A DNA stretch of 64,000 nt, taken from contig JAKSXM010000007.1 of assembly GCA_022575985.1 (NCBI GenBank), forward strand, positions 26,538,501 through 26,602,500. The letters are read 5' to 3'. Below, piece after piece: positions 24,701 through 36,808 of this stretch (its first letter is position 1; the number at the start of each line of letters is the position of its first letter). This DNA comes from Anagrus nilaparvatae (Eukaryota > Arthropoda > Insecta > Hymenoptera > Mymaridae). The translations under genes were made by a program, and so were the position numbers. Under the pieces are notes generated by a model. It was not told the DNA's origin and did not search any database. It saw only the letters and a program-made list of their open reading frames with translations.

Positions 24701-25724
24701 CATTTTTTTTTGACTTAATGGTTATATAATTGGCATAATTATTTATACTATAACTAAAAAAAATTACATCAACAATAGATTTAACTTTAAATGTAATATA
24801 ACAATAAAATGTGTGAAAATTGATGTTAATTTATATCACTCAGTATAATTTAAAAAGACTTTTATATAAAAAATATAATATATAACTAAATGTGGGGCGC
24901 TTTTTATACTTTGCACTTTATAAAATACTTTAACTAAAACTGTCAATTTCCGATTGAATGAGTAGCGAGATAAAAAATTTTTTAATGTCTATTTACAATT
25001 CGGAAGTTAGTTTTTTTCTTCTGGTGCATTTGACAATTCAATGCACATTACATGTATGAACAATTTAAAAAGACGGATATGCGTTATATAGAGGATCTCT
25101 AGACGATTGATTTGGATATAAATATATATTATATATAAATATATAGCAGGGTCAAAATTCTTTTACTTATATTTTATTATTTATATTAATTCATCCTGCA
25201 CGTAGACATTTATTCAAATAATTATTTATGCTAAGATAAAATCCATACGATTATTAAATATTTTTTATCTTATTTTCTGTTTCAATAAAAGAAAATTATA
25301 ATCACAAATAATATATAATTTTGTTGCTTATACTAATTAAATAGTGCGCTATACTTGTAAATTTTTTTCCCCTAAATGAAATGACATTTTATATTTTTAT
25401 AAAGTATTGTAAATTTAAAAATTAAATATCCTTATTAATACAAAAATACTTATAACGATAATTAATCAGTATCACAACTTAAAAATATAATTAATATTAA
25501 TACAAAACTTATAAAAATCTTTATACCGTTATCTTATACGTTTTAATTTTTTAGTGCATTCATCAGATTTCGAAATCTAGATCTTTTAGTCAAAGCGACA
25601 GCTATGAACCATGATAACTGGTCCAAAAGACTTGCTAGACAACGCATATATGCTTAAAACAGCATAAATCGACATTTCTGAGGTAATGTATGCGCAATTT
25701 TGAGTCTGCATTTTTAATTTTTAA
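21751..25724. other. AT-rich stretch without a supported gene
   Basis: Mostly low-complexity A/T sequence. The part at 23.79-24.43 kb has more GC and several short frames on both strands, but all are broken by stops and none shows a recognisable motif. I do not call a gene. Confidence 0.35.
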
Positions 25725-26478
25725 AAAGAACCCCGCAATAATCTTATGGAAATTGGGTTTCGGTCAAAATGTCTGGATTTTTGATATGTTCTAGATACTG
25801 GTTTTTTAAGCAAAAGTCCTAATGGGCACAATGCTCAGAATTCAATTCTTTGGCCGCTACGAAGTTTTTAAGTTTTAAAGCTCTATCACAGATTAACTTA
25901 TTCGCAAAGTCTTTAGAGAGCTTTAAATGGCTTATATTGTTATGTTCAATGACTGGGTTTATGTTTTCAAGGTCGCTGAATTCAAATCCGATGTCAGATT
26001 TTTAAAATTGACAGTTGACAGCTGTCAAATAGCTGTCACAAATCGATAAAATTCTAAATATCTTACTTTTATCTTTTAAAATCTGATATTGGATTTGAAT
26101 TGAGCGACCTCAAAAACATAATGTATGAAGATAAAAGTAAGATATTTAGGTTTTTATCGATTTGTGACAGCTATTTGACAGCTGTCAACTGTCAATTTTT
26201 AAAATCTGACACCGGATTTGAATTCAGCGACCTCGAAAACATAAAACCAGTCAATGAAAATAACAATATAAACCATTTAAAGCTCTCTAAACACTTTGCG
26301 AATAAGTTAATCTGTGATAGAGCTTTAAAACTTAAAAGCTTCGTAGCGGCCAAAGAATTGAATTCTGAGCTTTGTGCCCATTAGGACTTTTGCTTAGAAA
26401 ACCGAGATCCAGAACATATTAAAAATTCAGACATTTTGACCGAAACCCAATTTCCATAAGATTATTGCGGGGTTCTTT
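25725..26478. repeat. Foldback element, AAAGAACCCCGC ends (family shared with 54.2 kb)
   Basis: The arms begin AAAGAACCCCGCAATAATC and end GATTATTGCGGGGTTCTTT and mirror each other closely around a centre near 26,100. The arms contain AATGGGCACAA, TTGGCCGCTACGAAG, AGGTCGCTGAATTC and TTGACAGCTGTCAAAT. The same words in the same order occur in the larger element at 54.2-55.8 kb, so the two are one family. The 94-codon plus-strand frame at 26100-26384 lies in one arm and is not a gene. Confidence 0.85.
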
Positions 26479-26790
26479 ATCTTTAAAATCGTGATCAGCG
26501 ACACCAAAAATCTAAGTGGGGTGCCAAAAATGTGCCAAAGCTCAACCAGTGATTGTTTTCAAGGACTCAACTATCTTGCAAATTTGTGTCGATTTTTTAC
26601 GATATAGCATTTGTTACTAAAAACTGGCCATCGGAAAATAGATGAAAGCTTCAAAATTATTTTTAGTGACCAAAAATACATGCGTTTCACTTAGGTGGAT
26701 CCATTTCCGTGCAATCAAGATTTTTGGATGCATTTAACATTGCTGGGACCTGATTCAGCATTCATATCACAGTGATAAGCAGCTGTACCA
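26479..26790. repeat. Dispersed repeat copy shared with 0.9-1.3 kb
   Basis: It starts directly at the edge of the foldback element with ATCGTGATCAGCGAC. It then carries CGATATAGCATTTGTTACTA and ACTGGCCATCGG, which match the reverse of the repeat at 878-1100. GGTGGATCCATTTCCG and ATTTAACATTGCTGGG lie at the far side. The foldback may have inserted into this repeat or the two may be parts of one larger element. Confidence 0.4.
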
Positions 26791-26807
26791 TCCACAATAT
26801 GTAGTAC

Positions 26808-26819
26808 TGCGCATGCGCA
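26808..26819. promoter_or_regulatory. Perfect 12-bp palindrome TGCGCATGCGCA
   Basis: This CpG-containing word matches the core of NRF-1-type sites (GCGCATGCGC) and stands out in A/T-rich DNA. No promoter context or nearby gene was found, so a regulatory role is unproven. Confidence 0.2.
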
Positions 26820-27420
26820 AAACAAATGTTTTTAGAAATGGTAGTACTTTTCGCGATACATTTTGGTTATAAAAGTGACATGTTATAGATAAATACAGAA
26901 TCTAGGCCCTGGCGCCTTGAATATTTTTTTTTTTAGGATACAGCCGAGGTTACAGTGGAATACAGTATATTCTTTCTATATTTGTTCATTTATTTAATTA
27001 CTAATGAGAGTGTCTATTTGCAATAGTGATTTTACAAGTACACTGTGTCAACTTAAGTCATTAGCTGCATATGTGATATACGTATCCACTAATACACGTA
27101 TACTCTTTCAAAATTAAAAAGACTAATTCTTTTGGAATTTCAGATTAATAATCGAAGTTATATCATTTACTTTCAATATTTAAAACTTTTTATAAGTATC
27201 CTCTTGTAAAGTGAATTTTATTTTTTTTTCTCACAAATGAAATGACATTTTAACTGTATAAAGGGATTTCCGTTATTTCCTAATCAAGATTTTAAAAGAT
27301 TATTAAATTTAAAATAAGCTTAAAAATTACTTCAATGTTCTATTGTTATTTGTTTCTATAGATAAATAAATAAACTTATTCAAATTGTATTAGTAGGGTC
27401 TATTCCGTAATTCAAAAATT

Positions 27421-28585
27421 AAAACCACGACCCTGGCTGACTCACGATGAAACCTATGGGAATCTCTTCAGATAGCCCTAAAGAACAGAATGGACTTTAA
27501 ATAAACTTGGGCTTTTGAAAATTGGGTGAAATTATCCCCAATTCCCCCCCCCCTTAATTCCTAAAATTTAAATTGATCTTTTTTTGTAAATTTAACGACC
27601 CCTAGTAGGTTTTTTGGGTCACTGAACACGAATATGATGTCGGTTTGTACCGAAAATGATTCAGCTGCCCACAATAGGCAACTTTAGGCTAATTTTTCGG
27701 TATTTTTAGAATAGATCCTTTTTTTGTAATTTTAACGATTCCTAGTAGGTTTTTTGGGTCACTGAACACGGATATGATGTCGGTTTGTACCGAAAATGAT
27801 TCAGCTGCCCACAATAGGCAACTTTAGGTTAATTTTTCGGTATTTTTAGAATATATCCTTTTTTTTGTAATTTTAAAGATTCCTAGTAGGTTTTTTGGGT
27901 TACTGAACACGAATATGATATCAGGTTTTACGGAAAATGATTCAGCTGCCCACAATAGGGGATATTTTTTTAGGGGAGTGCTCGTCAATACCCACTGCCA
28001 AAAAATTTTTTATATTTTTTTTTTGAAGATTTTTTGTCATATTTGTTAAAAAAACTAACATTTTTTAACGCTTTCTTTAAAATCAGGGTGTTGCAACCCT
28101 TAAATATAATTTTCTGCATGAAATTAGGATTTCGCGACCAAAAAAACCTAAGGGTCGTGAAAGTGAAAGAAAACGCCTGAAGTTGCCTATTGTGGGCAGC
28201 TGAATCATTTTACGTAAAACCCAATATCATATTCGTGTTCCATGGCCCAAAAAACCTACTAGGGGTCATTAAAATTACAAAAAAAAAGGATCTATTCTAA
28301 AAATACCGAAAAATTAACCTAAAGTTGCCTATTGTGGGCAGCTGAATCATTTTCGGTACAAACCGACATTATATTCGTGTTCATTGACCCAAAAAACCTA
28401 CTAGGGGTCGTTAAATTTACAAAAATAGATCAATTTCAATTTTAGGACTTAAGGGGGGAGGAAATTGGGGGTAATTTCACCCAATTTTCAAAAGTCCAAG
28501 TTTATTTAAAGTCCATTCTGTTCTTTAGGGCTATCTGAAGAGATTCCCATAGGTTTCATCGTAAATCAGCCAGGGTCGTGGTTTT
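27421..28585. repeat. Foldback element with arms of about 140-bp tandem units
   Basis: The left arm starts AAAACCACGACCCTGGCTGA and the right arm ends TCAGCCAGGGTCGTGGTTTT. A unit containing CCTAGTAGGTTTTTTGGGTC, CTGAACACGAATATGAT and ATTCAGCTGCCCACAATAGG repeats at 27601, 27741 and 27882 on the left. It appears in reverse only twice on the right (about 28255 and 28397). The arms thus differ by one whole unit. A C tract at 27545 pairs with a G tract at 28452. The central interior of about 150 bp is unique A/T sequence with no coding frame. Confidence 0.85.
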
Positions 28586-29129
28586 CAGAGGTTTGGCCTT
28601 TTTTTTACACCTAAGCCCCGACTATATGTGTATCCTTGGTATTCAATGTAGTCTTGATTTAGTTTAAGAATAGTAAAATTTTCTTGAGCTGATTACGAAC
28701 ATATTATGTTTTATGGTATTAATTAGTGATATTTCCTGAATTCCCTATGATAAATGTATCTAAATTTAATGTATCAAGAATTTTACAATACCTTTATTCA
28801 ATTGGATATATGATTATCATGATTTATAATTATCTTTTTTAAATTTTTTTTATTCATCGGGTAAATTTTTAAAATTACATAAATTTAAAGCTGTGAGAAA
28901 CTATAATTTTTTGAAGAACTCTATTCTTACTAATCTAAGATTGTCTTGGACCATATTACATACAAGGACATATTCATGTGAATTAATACATTTTTTTATT
29001 TCTAATTAAATTTTTGGATCATATTTTAGTTAATAATAAATTTTGTATCTTCAAGGATATGTTATATAGTCTATTGTTATATATAGTCTAATGTTAATTA
29101 TATATTCATATATATATTTATAATATAGC
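28586..29129. other. AT-rich stretch without a gene
   Basis: Nothing beyond A/T runs and (TA)n was seen between two repeat elements. Confidence 0.4.
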
Positions 29130-29290
29130 CTAATACGAATAAAATGCAAAAGACTACTATCCAGACTACTATCCAAAAGAATGTGATTCAAAAAAATAGG
29201 TCCTGATGCAAATGAACAGTATAGTCAAATGAATCTGATCCAAAAGATGAGATCCAAAAAGACATGAGTCACAAAGACGAATTTAAGCAG
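29130..29290 (+). repeat. Degenerate minisatellite of CCAAAAGA-type words
   Basis: Words such as CTATCCAAAAGAATG, GATTCAAAAAA, GTCAAATGAATC, GATCCAAAAGATGA, GATCCAAAAAGACATGA and GTCACAAAGACGA follow one another every 15-20 bp or so. Each has diverged, so it is an old tandem array or a purine-rich simple repeat. Confidence 0.4.
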
Positions 29291-29294
29291 CGGC

Positions 29295-29801
29295 ACCGAT
29301 TGGACTGGGTTCAGTAAGGAAAAATATGATACCATGCCAATTTTTAAGGTACTAAATAGTTTCGAATTATTAAATAGTTTCGAATTATTAAATAGTTTCG
29401 AAATGCTAACTGTTCAAATATGCTGCAAAAATCTGATCTAATTGTTCGATTTTAATTTTTCTGCGCTCTACATAAAGCTAAAAAATAATTTTCAGATACA
29501 GGGTGTATGTAAAATTTGTCGCTGAATCCGAATCTGCCATATTTTTTGAGGTATTTTTGCAGATTTGCCTTTACAGTACTTAAAAACTCAAAAAACAAAC
29601 TTTCAAAATTTTCTGTTTTCCAAAATTTTTTATTTTCTAGGTTTTACTGTAATTTAATCCAAATCCTGACTCGATTTTTGGATTTCTATGAAAATTTTAC
29701 TTTAGAACCTCTATTTTGAGATTTTTTAAAAGATTTCTGTAATATTGTATAAAAAATGGCATGGTATCATATTTTTACATATTGAACCCAGTCCAATCGG
29801 T
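29295..29801. repeat. Terminal-inverted-repeat element with about 50-bp arms
   Basis: ACCGATTGGACTGGGTTCAG on the left, continuing through AAAATATGATACCATGCCA, is mirrored at 29748-29801 (TGGCATGGTATCATATTTTT to CCAGTCCAATCGGT). The interior holds three tandem 18-bp units of AAATAGTTTCGAATTATT (about 29352-29402) and GTCGCTGAATCCGAATCTG at 29518, again the word shared with the foldbacks. The 67-codon frame inside is not supported as a gene. Confidence 0.75.
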
Positions 29802-29914
29802 TTTTTTAAGATCCCATACTTTTAACTACCTTTTATGTTAATTACACTAAGAATTACTCATTTACATTGTTATAGAATAATTTTTCTAAAAGAAAATATG
29901 CATGAAAATAGTCC

Positions 29915-30090
29915 TGTCCCCAGCATTAGTAATCATTCCCATAAATTCAATTTCATTACCCATGAAAAAAATGAATGGTAGTTATGTTGATCGACTCGCT
30001 AAACACGAATCCGGGGTTCTTTTAGCAAAAATCTTGGTTAATTTTTCGTTATCAACAATTTATTGTAAAGTTACCCAAAAATTAAGCTTT
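29915..30090 (+). repeat. Diverged repeat copy shared with 12.85-13.02 kb
   Basis: CCTGTCCCCAGCATT, CATAAATTC, TCGCTAAACACGAATCC and CGGGGTTCTTTTAGCAAAA align with the 12.8-kb copy. The frame over this stretch is a by-product of the repeat and is not called. Confidence 0.45.
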
Positions 30091-30245
30091 TAAGTTTACT
30101 GCAGTTAACGTATTTTGAATTTTTAAAGCAAAGCAATTTTTTTAAATTTTATTCTTTGAAACCTTTATATAATTAATGTGTGGTCCCAGGATTAATTATG
30201 TAAACATAATATAATAGTTTAGTGTTTTTTTATTTTAAGTATATA

Positions 30246-30618
30246 CACTGTAAAAAACAACTTTCTTAGATTTACAAAAAAAAATAGAATTTTTTCGAAA
30301 AATTAGTAAATTTTCAGAAAATTTTGTAAATATTCGATAAAAATCGTAAATTTACTAAATTTAGTGTATTATCAAAAAATTCGAGAATTCTCGAGATTCT
30401 CAATGTAAATTCACAACTATTTTTTGAAAATTTTCGAAAAAAAATTGTAAATTATCAATTTTTCTTGCGAATTCACAAAAAAAAATCGAGAATACTCGAA
30501 TTTTTTGTTAATATACTAAATTTAGTAATTATACGATTTTTTTCGACTATTTACAAATTTTTCGACAATTTTCTAATTTTTTTTGTTAATGCCTATAAGA
30601 AAGTTACTTTTTACAGTG
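30246..30618. mobile_element. Tc1/mariner-like MITE with TA duplication, 373 bp
   Basis: CACTGTAAAAAACAACTTTC at the left and AAGTTACTTTTTACAGTG at the right are inverted, and both ends are flanked by TA (30244-30245 and 30619-30620). The whole interior is an imperfect palindrome of A/T words broken by TCGA-containing words (TTTTCGAAAA, TCGAGAATTCTCGA). ACTAAATTTAGT occurs near both shoulders. A second copy at 54103-56057 is split by another element. No coding capacity. Confidence 0.8.
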
Positions 30619-30620
30619 TA

Positions 30621-32552
30621 TAGTTTGAAAAATCACAAATTTTTTTTGATGAAAATATACATAATTAAAATAATATCTCCAACTCTTCAGCCTTGTGCAT
30701 GCGGAATTACCCCGATGTAAAATTTTTGAATTTTTGATCCGAAATTAATTTGATCACGTAACTTGGCGAGAAATTGGAAATGTGTGGAAAATTATTTTGC
30801 AAGTTGGTGCTTTGATGATGAATTTTTCCAAAAATAGTGTATTCTAGTTTCAAACAATTCCTAGATTTTTATTCCAAATCAGACCCCTACCCTAATAAAA
30901 GAATTATTAATTATGCTCAAAGGTAAATAATTCCTCAAAACATCTTTAAATTTTAATAAAGCTCAATTAAGTCAAATTACTAAAAATTTTTTTCTATCAA
31001 TTAACAATTCGAAAAAGCTAATTTAAATAACATTTTTTTTAGTCTGACTATAATATATTTTTCTACTTAACTTTTTTTTTCTTCAAAAGTAATTTTAAAC
31101 ATTTCATTGTAAAATTAATTATTTTTACAATAATTAAAAAATTTTTATAATTATTTTTTATACTTTCATTTTAAAATACAAAATTTTATTTAAATATCGC
31201 TCGTTAATTCTAAACGAACACGTATTTTAACTAACAATAAAAATTATATATTTTAATTTTTTTATTGCATACAACAATAATAACAAAAAAAAAATGAATC
31301 TTGATGAATAATATATGCTTTTAAAAGTTTAGTTATCAACGGCACGCGCAGAATCACACAGATAAACTAAAAAAAAATATTTCATACTACGAAATCGTCA
31401 TAATACTTACGATGATTTAGATTACGTTGAATTATATTTTCAACATCTTAATAGGCACGTGCCATAAAGTATTAAAAATTTTTCCTCTTTCTCTCTTTTC
31501 ATACTGCATCTGACAGTCTGCAGGTCTTTTTCTTTAGTTGCATATTATAAATTACAGTTATTTATATAACAATTGTACATAGAAGATGAAAATAAAATGT
31601 TTTAAAATTCAAAATAAAAAGTAATTTTAGTTTACATTTAATAACCCTTATTATAATAAAATGAATTCGTCAGAAATGACAAAGTATATGAAAATAAATG
31701 TTTTAAACATGCAGATTTATATCAATATTTTTTCTGTTGTTGCAAAAATATTACCACTATTTTATATTTAGAGCATTTTTTATTATAATAGCGGTTAAAC
31801 TGTATGTGACAATTGAATAGATTTATTTTAAGCTTTTTTAATAAAAATTTATTTCTTAATGTCTTTTGACATTAAAGTTAATTTTCTCACGTTTTTTAAG
31901 CGATGAATTGCGTATCAAATATAAATTTTATTTTTTTGTTTTATATTTAAACGACCTGATCGTTATCGAATGCTACCTGACTTATCAAGATATATCACGG
32001 TCAAGGGTCAAAAAAGAGCGTTGTTAATTCATTCTCGTTATAACAATAAAGTTGGAACGAATTTAAAGAAAAAAAAAGTCAGGTCAAGTTAAAAAAAAAA
32101 ATTTATCTATTGTCCTGGAGGTTACAAGTTGATATTTTTAAAATAACCCGACAAACGTTCTCTTTTAAACAACAATATAAACTAAAATTTAAAAATTTTA
32201 AAAGTAGCATGTCAAAAATTTGCAGCTAATCTTAATTATCAGCCGGATTAATTTATAAAAAAATGATAGTAATACGATTCGTGCCGAAAAATGTTTAAAG
32301 TTTATTTAAGTACGTTAAAAAAGAAGAGTCTTTTTTATTTTAGCGACAGACTTAAAAAGGTCAATAATTTTCGCATATACAGTGATTCGTCGAGGTTTAC
32401 GGGATTTTATAAATTTCAAGTGGCATGTCTAATATGAATTGAAGAGGTACGACAATAGAACAAAAAAACAAGGATGCTTGAAATTCACACGCGAAATAAA
32501 ATTTTTGATACACGCGTTGATTTTATGAGATATTTTTATACGGTGATATCAA
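30621..32552. other. AT-rich stretch; possible upstream region of the 32.55-kb frame
   Basis: No frame or inverted repeat was supported. The last 600 bases are a little richer in GC words (for example ATCACGGTCAAGGGTC near 31996 and ATACACGCGTTGA near 32509), which would suit a promoter or 5' leader, but no specific element was identified. Confidence 0.3.
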
Positions 32553-32894
32553 TTGGTAGATAAAATAATGATAAAAATAAAACTGTTGGTGTTAGTGGTG
32601 GTCCTGCATTTTATGACTACAACAATTGTATTAATATTGATGTACACCCTCGTTTATAGATATGAAATATACCCATGGGAACCAGTAATGAGATGGCGGT
32701 CACGGTTTCCCACTCAAAAAGTTCGATCTTTTAGAGTTAGGTGCAATGCGGGCGCGCCTGATAAAGAGAGAAAGAAAATAAAAATAGTACATAATACTAT
32801 AATCACACACGCGCTCCGGAACCAAAGACCCCCCAGAGCTATTGTCAACAGCGGCAATATGCTAGAGAAAAAGATCCGCGTGTGCGAATGTTGA
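32553..32894 (+). CDS. Possible first coding exon of a membrane-anchored protein, unidentified
   Basis: A 113-codon frame whose second half is much richer in GC than the surrounding DNA. Residues 9-35 or so form one long hydrophobic stretch (IKLLVLVVVLHF to LILMYTLVY) after a short N-terminus with lysines, as in a signal anchor of a type II membrane protein or an uncleaved signal. The rest is basic and includes YPWEPVMRWRSRFPTQK. I recognise no family. The ATG at 32553 has a second in-frame ATG six codons in. A possible splice donor (CCA then GTAATG, near 32684) would end the exon after WEP, in which case the downstream codons are intronic. It may equally be a chance frame. No neighbouring exon was found. 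Confidence 0.3.
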   Translation: MVDKIMIKIKLLVLVVVLHFMTTTIVLILMYTLVYRYEIYPWEPVMRWRSRFPTQKVRSFRVRCNAGAPDKERKKIKIVHNTIITHALRNQRPPRAIVNSGNMLEKKIRVCEC

Positions 32895-35800
32895 AGTGGA
32901 CCGGTGGGAACCGCGATTTTTTATATTGTTATCTAATACCGTAGTTTATGAACGTTATTTTTCAAACCTGTCTTTATTACGTTTTATCATTGGGGGATGA
33001 TTAAGTATTATGTATTTATTATATGTCTTTATTATAATAAAAATCTGTTTAATTCGACTTGGAAAAATATTTTCATAACTTTTTAATCTTTAATTTTATT
33101 ACGCGTGGAACTAAGTATTTTGTTATTTTTAAAAGTTACTTTTAAGGAGAGTAAATATAATTTTATTATTTTATTAATTTAGGCAAATTAATAATTTCAA
33201 GGTATACTTATTTAACTTTCATTTAATAAAAATATGGTATTATTACATAAAATTATATGTATATTTATTTGTAAAAATCACATTTTATTAATAAAATTAC
33301 TCTAAAATTTATTATGTAACGACAAATAAAATTTTTGAGCATTTTTAAATTATAGCTTTTAAATCTGTGAAATATAAAATTTTTGCGAGACAGACTTTCC
33401 AAAAGTTACGTCAAATGAAATCAAATGCCTTTGGGCCTATATCAAAAAGTTTTTCACATACTCTTCCAAGAAAAAACAATGTTCTCATCTAAAAACATTT
33501 TAGTAATTTGATTATCACATTGAGATTAATGGGTCAATTATTGTTTGTCTATTTCACGAAAATTGCAAATTTTATTGTAATCATTTAAGATAAAATTTAC
33601 TTTCAGATTCAAAATCAATGTATCGAAAAATAAAACTTGAGCTTTTGAGCTTTTCGTGCACAGTTATTTATATTTAACTACGAGTTATTAGTCTTTCGAT
33701 AAAAAATAAATGGCTCAATCACCTGAAATAATTTAATAAGAAATCGCAGGCATTTCGAAATATTTATAGCATAAAGCAAGATATTCAGACGCAGCCCATG
33801 AGACATGGTGGATTCAAAAGTAAGAGACTATTTCAACTTAATTTTTTTGTAATTTTTCAGCTTTTTTCTAGAAAATGGTCACGTTTAGATTATTTTTAGC
33901 CATTTTTTTTAATGTTATTAGTTCCTGTAACAAAAGTAAGTTATCTTAACTCTCCGACAATCATTTTTTTGGTTTCTAGATAACGAGGATATTGGAAACC
34001 TTCCAAAAACTTATCAGTTATTTTAACATGGAAAATTTTTATAGGGAGGAGGTACCCTGGAAATTTTAAAATCCCCCTCCTTCTTTCTAAAGTTCTATTT
34101 TCCTATTTCTTGGAATCAGATTTTTATTGTCAGAAAAATTTTTTCAATATTTTTCGATAAATTACAAGCATAAAAAAAATTTAATACATAAAGGGAAATT
34201 AGAATTTTAAAACCTTATCATAAAAACTAAATACAAACATAAAAAAAAGGTTAAAACATTTATAATCATGCACTATTGGTAAATAATAATTGTTAATCCA
34301 TATCATAATATAAAAGTTTATCTGTACATACAATAAATAATAGAAATTTAAAAAAATAGGAAGACATAAATATAGATATAGTATGAGTAGCTTGAAGCAA
34401 AAGTTATATTTTTTAATAAATTATTTTCATACAGGTATACCTTGTTTGTTTTATAAAACCGATGAAATCAAAGTCAGATATATTTTAGTTCTCAGAAAAT
34501 GATTTTTTTTTTATTTATATATATTTCATATTATTATATATAACACATTTTTTAATGTATATTACAAAAGTAAATATATATGCCCTCAAGTTGATAAAAT
34601 TGATAGTTTTTTTTCATGGACTTATTATTATAAAGATAAATATTCAATAAAAATATTAATAATTATTTGACTTGTACTGTACAAACACATTATAAATATA
34701 TATTTTTTCAATTGTACTTTTTTTAAAAGATAAATATTAATTTATATATATAAATATCTTAGTTTCTATAATTTATCGTTTGTAAAATTGAAATCATGAT
34801 ATATATTATTAATTTTAATATTTTATGCATAAAAAAATAATTTTATTTTACATAAGTATACACACACACCTAAAAAATTCAAATTTATATATACTACATT
34901 TTAATTAAATAAATATATATTTCAATATACTGCCTCATTATCAGATTAATTAGCTTTGGTTACGCGTGTACACGAGATTTTATAAACGATAAACTAATAA
35001 TTTTACAGAGTTTGTAAATTAAAAAAAAAAATCATGTTTATTGAAATATTTATGGATTTATAGCGTAGTTGCATGGCTTTTTATTCAGTTTCTTGCATAA
35101 ATAAATATGTTAAATTTTTTAGTTTATTATATTAATTTATTTGTTTTATGAAAATTTTGTCGTTTTATAATATAATTATTAAGAAATTTATTTTATGAAT
35201 TTGTTAATACAATCAATAAAGTCGGGATTGATAATTTAATAGTATGAGATTAGTAATTAATTAAATCATTTGGATTAGAAAATAATTATCTTATAAAATT
35301 AATCTTATCTTTTCGAGAAAAACTTTTCTCATATTCACGCGACAAAAATTTATCAATTCTGGTGTGACAAGATTAGATCAAATGATTTGAAATATGACAA
35401 AAATAAATAGAGATATGTATAAATGATGAGTAAAAATACTGCTACTTACTAGATTTTTACACGTTGATTTTAAGGTTTCATAAATTATTATGTCAGATTA
35501 GATCAGATTTTTAGCTGAGTAAATTTATCAAAGTCTGAACTAATTATACTATTTTAAATTTCTTTTTCTCACTATGCTCAAGAAAATAAAATTGCACTGG
35601 CTTGTAAAAATTTTAACACTTTTTTATCTCCCAAGAGGAGATTGTCACTTTTGATGGGAAACGAAATTATAATCTATAGTTATTGAAGAATCAAATATGT
35701 TGAATAAACATGCCCTATATTTATATGTAACCATTATTAGCTATTACGTATTGCTCAATTTAATAAAAATAAAGGATTTACATTTAAAAGAAAAACTCTA

Positions 35801-36587
35801 ATGGACCTCCTGGGTCACCAGGACAAAAAATTTCAGGCTGTTTCTCAATCCAAATAAGGCTGCCATCTTGTTAAGAATAAAAACAATTCATTTGATCTTA
35901 TTTTTTTTGCATGTATCATCTTTTAATTCGCGTAAACTACAATTTTTTATCAATGAATAAACCGAATACCTATTTTCAGTCCATAATAACCAATTTTTAA
36001 GTTTCATTTTTTGATAAAAATTGAATTTACTGGGCTCGAAAAATTTTTTTCCAAGTTTCCAAAACTTCTTTACTTTTCTCCTTTATATCTTTATATTTAA
36101 AGTCAGAGCCCTAATTTAAAGATTTAAAAAAAAAGTAATTCTTTTTTAATTAATAATTTATTGTACAGAGTTGTAGAAAATTTAAGAACATAAAATAAAT
36201 GAGACCAACCAAAAGTGCTAAGATTCATTTTCAAAGATTCAGCATTAAGTATATAGAAGATTATCTAAAAAATCTTATTTAATATAGTATTTTAACATAT
36301 TGAAGTCATTCATAATAAAGAGATTGTAAACTTGATTTCCGAAAGGTAACGATCTCTCCTTGTCTCTAACATCTAAAAACTCTTTGATTATTTTAAGTTC
36401 ACTGCAGGATCGGTTTTACTTAGAGATATCCCATGAATACAGACGAAAGTTTTGGCCAATTTATAAAATATAGAATTCTACTATTAGGTGCGAGTATATG
36501 TGAAAGGTTAAAAATGTTTGAGGTGTACTTCACTCTATCAATTTACTGTGATAGTTTTTTACCAAAGCAAAGTTCCTAATGGCTTAT
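32895..36587. other. AT-rich stretch without a gene
   Basis: Slightly more complex sequence occurs at 33.4-34.1 kb and 35.8-36.5 kb (for example GACCTCCTGGGTCACCAGGA at 35806), but no frame, exon signals or inverted repeats could be supported. Confidence 0.4.
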
Positions 36588-36808
36588 CCCAATAGCGCCT
36601 AATCGACCGTTCTTGAAAAGATAAATTTTGACATAAAAAAATAAAATTTTGGACTTAAAATGTCACCTAGTAAGCAATTGGCATCGATCTTTCCATTTCT
36701 AAAATCAATTTTTACATACAACCCCTAAAAAATGCGATATCAAATTTCATCATACGCTTAATTCCGAAATATTCATCTGTCCAAGAATGGTAATTTGGCG
36801 TTAATGGG
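36588..36808. mobile_element. piggyBac-like MITE with TTAA-type flanks, 221 bp
   Basis: CCCAATAGCGCCTAATCGAC then CGTTCTTG on the left pairs with CAAGAATGGTAATTTGGCG then TTAATGGG on the right, about 24 of 30 positions. The outer flanks are TTAT (36584-36587) and TTAA (36809-36812); piggyBac elements duplicate TTAA and have ends starting CCC or CCY. The left TTAT would be a mutated copy. The interior is noncoding. Confidence 0.5.

Noticed and set aside
26100..26384. 94-codon frame
   Set aside because: Lies wholly in one arm of the 25.7-kb foldback and has no domain.
35806..35826. GACCTCCTGGGTCACCAGGA as a stray GTCACC unit of the giant palindrome
   Set aside because: It lacks the GGTGAC half and the TGAAACCAGGC neighbour, so the likeness is limited to a few bases.
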